Shown one piece after another: positions 34,860 to 39,296 of a DNA stretch of 39,296 bases. Position numbers and translations under genes: made by a program. The DNA is from an uncultured Lachnospiraceae bacterium (GTDB lineage Bacteria > Bacillota > Clostridia > Lachnospirales > Lachnospiraceae): NCBI GenBank assembly GCA_900315735.1, contig ONAD01000020.1, forward strand, positions 1 through 39,296, written 5' to 3'. Position 1 is the first letter of the stretch, and each line of letters opens with the position of its first letter. Below the pieces are notes generated by a model that was not told the origin of the DNA, searched no databases, and saw only the letters and a list, made by a program, of their open reading frames with translations.

Positions 34860-36323
34860 ATGAAAAGAAAAACATTATCTTTATTATCAATATTAACAAT
34901 ATCAGCAACTCTATTATCTGGTTGTAAATCCGCTGATTCACCAGAGAACTCAGAGACAATTGAAACAACAGCCATTGAATCCGAAATTACAGAGGGAACA
35001 GAGGAATCCAAAGTAGAACTTCTCCCATGGCTCCAACTCGCATCCTTAGAAACCCATCCAGAACTTCGTTCAGCATTTGAGGACTTACTTGGTATAACAA
35101 CAGAAGATGACGGAACAAAGAGTGGAGTAGTTTACACAGATGAAAATGGAGATAGAAACCAGAACAACACCTTATTCAATGCACTTGGTAACACCAATTT
35201 CACAATCAGCTACATCAGAGATGCAGAGCAGAGCTCAAAAATTGAAGAGATAGCCAACAATGAATACACAGATATTGAAGATAATCAAGGAGTTGCAGCA
35301 GTAATCAATGCCTACTTCGAACTCCTACCAGACCAAACAGAAGGACAGTTTGATGGTGATGCCACAATCAGCAGAGCCCAAGCCATGACCCTAGTAATGA
35401 GAGCCACAACCCCAGTAAGTGTAGTAAAAGGACAAGAGTTAGAGGGAAGCCCAGTAGAGGATGAAGCCTTCACCACAGTAGTCGGCGAATCACAATACAC
35501 CAACTTCGCAGCACCAATGGATGAATACACCTACCTCAACACAGAGAATGGCTTGAATGACAAAACATTCAACACCACAATGTCACGTGGTGAATACATT
35601 TACATGTTAACAAAATGCATTTATGGTGATGCATATGCACAGCGCATGGCAGACGCAGGAAAAGAAGATGAAACACTATCAGATGATTTGAGTTTAACAA
35701 ATATCAAAGATGGTGGAGACATCACTTTCCAAGAGGCACTAAACAACCCAGAGAATGGTTTACCAACAGAAATGTACCAAACCCTAGCAAGAGCAGTAGC
35801 CCTTGGCTTCATAACCGAAGATACCCTCAACTGGGACGAAGCAATCACCAAATCCGAAGCCATCAATCTTTTCATTGATGCAGTTGAGACATCCTACGGA
35901 AATTCAATGTTTGTAACAAACAAAGATGGCACTCCAGAAGCCACCAACTCAGAAGGTCTAACAGTCGATGAAGCAACAGCACTTGATGTTGATTACATAG
36001 ATAATATAGTAGATGAATTAGGATACGAAGGAGATTTATTTACAAAATATGATGCATATGTAAAAGACCAAGGTGCAGATGAATTATGTGGTGCATGGCT
36101 CATCTACTATTATGGTTCAGCCGCAGGTGACCAACGTTCCTATGCAATCAATCAACGCACAGGCGAAAAAATGGTTGCAGGACCAGATTCCTTCTTCTAC
36201 GGAACAAGTTTAAATGATGATGGAGCAGAGCCATTCTGGGGTACCGACAAAACCTACCCAGGTGACAAGTATCCAGAGTTTGAGCAGAACATGCGTTTAG
36301 CAACAGGGTTTGACGTAGACTAA
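34860..36323 (+). CDS. Lipoprotein with SLH-like repeats, cargo of the integrative element
   Basis: This is a 487-residue secreted lipoprotein. The signal peptide ends in the lipobox LLSGCK, and an acidic Thr/Glu/Ser linker of about 30 residues follows. Three SLH-like segments can be seen: AAVINAYFELLPDQ...ISRAQAMTLVMRA (about 145-185), a second around TMSRGEYIYMLTK (about 240-255) and a third around TLARAVALGF...ITKSEAINLF (about 305-345). SLH domains bind cell-wall polymers, so it could sit at the wall-membrane border. The C-terminal third (WLIYYYGS, RSYAINQRTGEKMVAG) is unrecognised. The gene is rich in ACA, CCA and GCA codons, unlike neighbours, a sign of different origin. AGGAGG precedes the start and a terminator follows. 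Confidence 0.8.
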   Translation: MKRKTLSLLSILTISATLLSGCKSADSPENSETIETTAIESEITEGTEESKVELLPWLQLASLETHPELRSAFEDLLGITTEDDGTKSGVVYTDENGDRNQNNTLFNALGNTNFTISYIRDAEQSSKIEEIANNEYTDIEDNQGVAAVINAYFELLPDQTEGQFDGDATISRAQAMTLVMRATTPVSVVKGQELEGSPVEDEAFTTVVGESQYTNFAAPMDEYTYLNTENGLNDKTFNTTMSRGEYIYMLTKCIYGDAYAQRMADAGKEDETLSDDLSLTNIKDGGDITFQEALNNPENGLPTEMYQTLARAVALGFITEDTLNWDEAITKSEAINLFIDAVETSYGNSMFVTNKDGTPEATNSEGLTVDEATALDVDYIDNIVDELGYEGDLFTKYDAYVKDQGADELCGAWLIYYYGSAAGDQRSYAINQRTGEKMVAGPDSFFYGTSLNDDGAEPFWGTDKTYPGDKYPEFEQNMRLATGFDVD

Positions 36324-36344
36324 AATAAGTTTTCATAATACATT

Positions 36345-36379
36345 AAAGGGCATCCACCCTAGTGGTGATGTCCTTTTTT
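36345..36379 (+). terminator. Terminator of the SLH lipoprotein gene
   Basis: GGGCATCCACC pairs with GGTGATGTCC around CTAGT (one bulged base), then TTTTTT. It comes 22 bases after the stop codon. Confidence 0.8.
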
Positions 36380-36439
36380 CATGCCCTTCCCTAAATTTAC
36401 TATAAATTTTATTTTTCATTATTATTAAGGAGGCACAGC

Positions 36440-36592
36440 ATGAAAAAGTCAATCACAAGCAATCCCAAACTAAAATACTTTACATTTTCCTCACAGAAAA
36501 AATTTAATTTCAAAAAAGCATTAATTTGTAAATGCGCCCATGCACGGACAGACGCAGGCGTTCTGGAGCGCAGACAAGCGGAACGGACGTGA
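36440..36592 (+). CDS. Small hypothetical open frame, possibly a gene remnant
   Basis: The frame of 50 residues begins MKKSITSNPKLKYFTF behind a strong AAGGAGG site (5 bases). The first 30 residues are Lys/Phe-rich and read from AT-rich DNA; the last 18 (ARTDAGVLERRQAERT) are read from the GC-rich island and look accidental. A likely explanation is that the start of a longer gene was joined to the island. It has no recognisable domain. Confidence 0.35.
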   Translation: MKKSITSNPKLKYFTFSSQKKFNFKKALICKCAHARTDAGVLERRQAERT

Positions 36593-36710
36593 AGCGGTCG
36601 AGAACAGGACGGCGTAGCGTCCGAGTGCCACGGCGCATTCCCCGCAAGGGGGGAGTTCGGGCTAGTATTACCCCGAACATCCGTGTCCTGTGTTATCCCC
36701 TCTCCCCTCG
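36530..36710. other. GC-rich structured island, candidate nick site or transfer origin
   Basis: A block much richer in GC than its surroundings carries consecutive hairpins: GGACG/CGTCC (36608-36622), CCCC-GCAA-GGGG (36640-36651) and a perfect 7-base stem GTTCGGG/CCCGAAC (36655-36678) with the loop CTAGTATTAC. TAGTATTAC in a hairpin loop is the nick site of circovirus/nanovirus-type rolling-circle Reps, and related Reps exist in bacterial plasmids. A relaxase oriT is the other option. No Rep or relaxase gene is in the element. Confidence 0.5.
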
Positions 36711-37111
36711 CTATTTACAAGCCTTCCCAACTTCATATTCATTCCCTCTCCCTTGTGTTCGTGTTGAAAAGCATGAACACTTTTTTGTTCCCCATTTTTT
36801 CAATTTATTCCTGAAAGATTTATATAAGTATCTGTGTAAAATGTAAAGTGTAGACAGCCACTTTTGTTATCTCCTTGTTCGTAAAACGCCTAGCGTCTAG
36901 GCTGTCACAAAGCACTTAGGGGCTGTATTTTAGCCCCTTATGTGCGACTGACTGATACGGCTGTATCTTCCCTCATCCAAGTTATTTTATTATTTCCACA
37001 AAATAACTTCTTACATAGATTCAAAATAATCACAGAAAGGAGCAAAAAGATTGAGGACTAAAACAATGATTATCTATCCTGTCCAGATAGATACTTTTTC
37101 AAGTATTTATC
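36593..37111. other. Non-coding region between GC island and integrase, dense in inverted repeats
   Basis: After the GC island this stretch has five perfect inverted repeats: GACAGCC (36853-36859) with GGCTGTC (36900-36906); GCCTAG/CTAGGC (36888-36902), which excludes the former; AGGGGCT/AGCCCCT (36918-36938); GATAC/GTATC (36954-36967); AAGTTATTTT/AAAATAACTT (36979-37009); plus TATCTATC/GATAGATA (37071-37093) just before the integrase. A short frame starting at 37066 (31 codons) is possible but unsupported. Confidence 0.55.
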
Positions 37112-38398
37112 ATGGATTCAAAAAAATATACAGAAACACTCCAATTTTACATCAAGCATGATATAATTTCTTTCGAAGATGCTATGTCCTTATCGGAGGA
37201 CAAGCTAATGAATAAAATTTTATCACAAGTGCATCCATATTCTATTTTTTATTCTGAATCTGACAATAGGTGGCATACCACTATTGCAGATGCTACACGG
37301 GTATCTGGTAGAAAGTCAATTGCACGAAAAAAGAAATGCGACTTAGAACGATTTCTGTTTGAACATTATCATTTACAACAGAATATGGAATCAAAATCCC
37401 AAAAGACCTTTGGGGAAATCTACTGTCTTGTGCAGGAACGCAAATTGCAGTTTATCAAAAATCCAGAAAAGTTACTTAGTGCCCAAAACACTCAAGTAAA
37501 AAACAACTCTGATTACCGGCGCTATTTTTCTGACACAGATTTTGAGCGCACCCCTATTGATGAACTTACTAAAAAAGACGTTGAGGATATTTGTTTATTT
37601 AATCTTCAACGATATGATTTAAAGAAAAAAGCTTTTGCATCATTACGTGGTATTATAAAATCTGTTTTTGATATGGCTTATGCTGAATACTGGATAACTG
37701 ACAATGTATATCAGCGTGTAGACTTTCGGATTTTTAAAAATATGATTGTACCAGATACACCGATAGAGTCTCGGGTACATACCAAAAAAGAAGTCTCTGC
37801 TATTTTGAGAGCGATTCGCAAGAAGCAGATGAACAATCCTAAATTATGTTCTGCATGGGCTTTAGAATTACAAATGCTTATGGGTTTAAGACGTGGCGAA
37901 GTACCACCGCTTGAATGGTCTGACATTACAGATGAATATATCATTATCAGTAAAGAACAGCTTACATCAGGAAATGATTTCTTTATTGTTTCACATACCA
38001 AGAACTATAAAGACAGATACTTTCCTCTTACAAATGATTTGAAAGCCTTTTTAAAGCGACTAAAAGAGATGCAGGACAGTTATTATCCTAACAGCAAATA
38101 CTTGTTTCCTGCCGACACAGAAACAGGTGTAATAACAAATCGGGCTGTATACTATGTTTATCAAGGCATCTGTGACAATCTTGGTATTGAAATATCACAA
38201 GATACAGTTAAAGGACCTCATTCGTTCCGTAGAAATGCAATTACAGATGTTGTTAATGAAACAAATGGAAATATTATTATGCATCTGAATTATTTGGTAA
38301 CTCACCGGAAGTTGCAAAGCAGAACTATTTTACCGGCACAGATTTATCTGTTGCAGTTAAGGTTCTTAACAAGAGATGTTTACTCGAATAAAAAGTAA
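37112..38398 (+). pseudogene. int: Tyrosine recombinase/integrase with a 1-base frameshift before the catalytic Tyr
   Basis: This integrase has an N-terminal arm-binding-like domain (about 1-95; RWHTTIADATRVSGRKSIARKKK), a core-binding SAM-like domain (about 100-200) and a catalytic domain. The first Arg lies in MGLRRGEVPPLEW, the beta-hairpin Lys in TKNYKDRYFPL and the HxxR in HSFRRNAIT. After NGNIIM at 38281 the reading leaves the family pattern. In the frame one base over, from 38281, the text is ASELFGNSPEVAKQNYFTGTDLS, which is the normal end with the nucleophile Tyr, stopping at 38391. One missing G (ATGCATC for ATGGCATC) explains it. As read, the product ends out of frame and should be inactive unless this is a sequencing error. 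It sits next to tRNA-Lys. Confidence 0.88.
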
Positions 38399-38411
38399 AC
38401 AAAAGTAAACA
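38390..38411 (+). repeat. Right copy of the 22-bp repeat (tandem AAAAGTAAAC)
   Basis: It is identical to 34725-34746 and begins at the end of the integrase reading frame. See the left copy for the interpretation as an integrase arm site. Confidence 0.7.
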
Positions 38412-38434
38412 ACTAATAGAAATGCTTTAGAAAC

Positions 38435-38468
38435 AAAAAAGCGGAAGTGCTGTAAAATCAGTACTTCC
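38435..38468 (-). terminator. Terminator of the tRNA operon carried by the element
   Basis: On the minus strand GGAAGTACTG pairs with CAGCACTTCC (one G-U pair) and is followed by TTTTTT. It lies just after tRNA-Lys in transcription direction. It resembles, but is not identical to, the hairpin at 34594-34634, so the element appears to bring a replacement terminator. Confidence 0.7.
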
Positions 38469-38479
38469 ACAATTTTTCC

Positions 38480-38503
38480 TAATGAGACATCGGGGATTCG
38501 AAC
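38480..38503. repeat. Right attachment site within tRNA-Lys
   Basis: This is the second copy of the 24-base repeat, here forming the 3' end of the intact tRNA-Lys gene and its 3' flank. Confidence 0.85.
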
Positions 38504-38555
38504 CCCGGACAACTTGATTAAAAGTCAAGTGCTCTACCAACTGAGCTAATATCCC
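38483..38555 (-). tRNA. tRNA-Lys (anticodon TTT)
   Basis: The acceptor stem GGGATAT pairs with ATGTCTC (with G-U pairs). The anticodon stem CTTGA/TCAAG holds the loop CTTTTAA, so the anticodon is TTT. The T-loop is GGTTCGAATCC. It is the last gene of the operon and the integration target, and its 3' end is the element's att. Confidence 0.95.
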
Positions 38556-38625
38556 ATACATATTTAGTTCGATAAGTGCTCGTTCTGAATCCTTTTAGAA
38601 TTCTTCGAGATACATAGCAACTTAA

Positions 38626-38697
38626 CTGGGCTAGTTGGATTCGAACCAACGTATGCAGCAGTCAAAGTGCTGTGCCTTACCGCTTGGCGATAGCCCA
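38626..38697 (-). tRNA. tRNA-Gln (anticodon TTG)
   Basis: The acceptor TGGGCTA pairs with TAGCCCA and the discriminator is G, as usual for Gln. The anticodon stem CAGCA/TGCTG holds CTTTGAC, anticodon TTG. Confidence 0.95.
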
Positions 38698-38733
38698 TCA
38701 ATTTTACAAAAGATGCTCTAACCATCGCATCAA

Positions 38734-38807
38734 GGTGGATACAGGGATTCGAACCCTGGGCCTCCAGAGCCACAATCTGGCGCGCTAACCAACTGCGCTA
38801 TACCCAC
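38734..38807 (-). tRNA. tRNA-His (anticodon GTG)
   Basis: The acceptor GTGGGTA pairs with TATCCAC. The discriminator is C and the base before the 5' end is G, the special G-1:C73 pair of tRNA-His. The anticodon loop TTGTGGC gives GTG. Confidence 0.95.
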
Positions 38808-38854
38808 CATAAGATTCCGGCCATCAGGCGGTCTCTCTTCCCTCTTGGGAAAAA

Positions 38855-38928
<74 letters not shown>

Positions 38929-38950
38929 ATATCTAATTTTCCAATTAGAA

Positions 38951-39021
38951 AGCGGGTGATGGGAATCGAACCCACGTATCCAGCTTGGAAGGCTGGTGTT
39001 CTACCATTGAACTACACCCGC
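38951..39021 (-). tRNA. tRNA-Gly (anticodon TCC)
   Basis: The acceptor GCGGGTG pairs with CACCCGC, discriminator T. The anticodon stem CCAGC/GCTGG holds CTTCCAA, anticodon TCC. Confidence 0.95.
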
Positions 39022-39027
39022 ATGAAG

Positions 39028-39102
39028 TCGGGGTGACAGGATTCGAACCTGCGACCTCCTGGTCCCAAACCAGGCGCTCTAGCCAAGCTGAGCCACACCC
39101 CG
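39028..39102 (-). tRNA. tRNA-Pro (anticodon TGG)
   Basis: The acceptor CGGGGTG pairs with CACCCCG, discriminator A. The anticodon stem CCTGG/CCAGG holds TTTGGGA, anticodon TGG. It is first in the operon. Confidence 0.95.
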
Positions 39103-39142
39103 TCAACGCTATTTAAATTTCTTTTTCCGTGACGCAAGACAT

Positions 39143-39171
39143 ATTATATTATAGCATGTACCAATTGTCAA
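39143..39171 (-). promoter_or_regulatory. Consensus promoter of the tRNA operon
   Basis: On the minus strand TTGACA (39171-39166), exactly 17 bases, then TATAAT (39148-39143): a perfect housekeeping promoter, about 40 bases before tRNA-Pro. Confidence 0.85.
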
Positions 39172-39237
39172 CATTTATTTTCAAATTTTTTCAAAAAATT
39201 GTTACTATTCACAGCTGATTCATATCTGATTTTTAAG

Positions 39238-39261
39238 GAAGTCCCATTGGGGCTTCTTTTT
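39238..39261 (+). terminator. Plus-oriented terminator-like hairpin at the window edge
   Basis: GAAGTCCC pairs with GGGGCTTC (one T-G pair) around ATT, followed by TTTTT. No plus-strand gene precedes it in the window, so it may close an unannotated short transcript or be a remnant. Confidence 0.45.
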
Positions 39262-39296
39262 ATTGGCAAAGTGTACTATATATAGTGGTTATATTT

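Larger units (their letters stand above)
34646..38503. mobile_element. Small integrative element in the 3' end of tRNA-Lys
   Basis: The element is bounded by the 24-base att repeats, with 22-base repeats (two AAAAGTAAAC units each) inside both ends. It holds a tyrosine integrase (frameshifted), one lipoprotein cargo gene, a small open frame and a GC-rich hairpin island resembling a nick site. It has no relaxase, replication or transfer gene. The intact tRNA-Lys and a replacement terminator lie at its right end. Its lipoprotein uses codons unlike the host genes. It is likely a satellite or decayed mobilizable element. Confidence 0.8.

Noticed and set aside
36532..36846. Frame of 104 residues through the GC-rich island
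   Set aside because: Arg/Pro-rich text caused by the GC-rich hairpins, no ribosome site, and then an AT-rich half of other composition.
38564..38773. Minus-strand frame of 69 residues over tRNA-Gln and tRNA-His
   Set aside because: It is read through the tRNA genes themselves (NPCIHLDA, GSNPTSPV); no ribosome site.

Overview
The window looks like a chromosome segment of a spore-forming Clostridia member, most likely Lachnospiraceae. The evidence is low-to-moderate GC, an alpha/beta-type small acid-soluble spore protein, the Firmicutes gene order tig-clpP-clpX-lon-engB, a dlt (D-alanylation) operon and AGGAGG ribosome binding sites almost everywhere. No species call is possible from sequence reading alone.

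Layout, left to right. 169-1563 is a Y-family DNA polymerase IV gene on the plus strand. 1469-11221 is a long minus-strand run: tig, clpP, clpX, lon, engB, then a zinc-type ABC transporter (binding protein, ATPase, permease) and a lipoprotein whose 3' end overlaps dinB. 11467-14223 carries a spore protein, a DJ-1/PfpI protein, a CYTH protein, a DUF1653 protein and a membrane/PQ-rich gene that appears broken by a frameshift. 14526-16553 is a TrkH/TrkA potassium uptake pair. 16682-22018 is a complete branched-chain amino acid ABC transporter (livJ-H-M-G-F) followed by a cytidylate-kinase-like gene. 22233-26564 is dltABCD ending in a 49-residue DltX-like peptide that is easily missed. 26821-27204 holds a small FakA-like protein and tRNA-Leu. 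27295-28745 is an ECF sigma factor with its membrane anti-sigma-like partner. 28847-33687 is a response regulator, histidine kinase, ABC ATPase and large FtsX-type permease, with a promoter and operator in front. 33905-34393 is a flavin/PNPOx-family protein.

34646-38503 is a compact (about 3.9 kb) integrative element inserted at the 3' end of tRNA-Lys. It has a 24-bp direct repeat of the tRNA 3' end at both borders and a 22-bp repeat, built from two copies of AAAAGTAAAC, just inside each end. It carries a tyrosine integrase with a one-base frameshift just before the catalytic tyrosine. The only sizeable cargo gene is a lipoprotein with SLH-like repeats and unusual codon use. Between the two lies a GC-rich structured island whose central hairpin exposes the loop CTAGTATTAC, which resembles a rolling-circle nick site. 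No replication or relaxase gene is present, so the element looks like a satellite that would borrow these functions. It also brings its own copy of the tRNA terminator.

38483-39102 is a six-tRNA operon (Pro-Gly-Arg-His-Gln-Lys in transcription order) on the minus strand behind a perfect consensus promoter.
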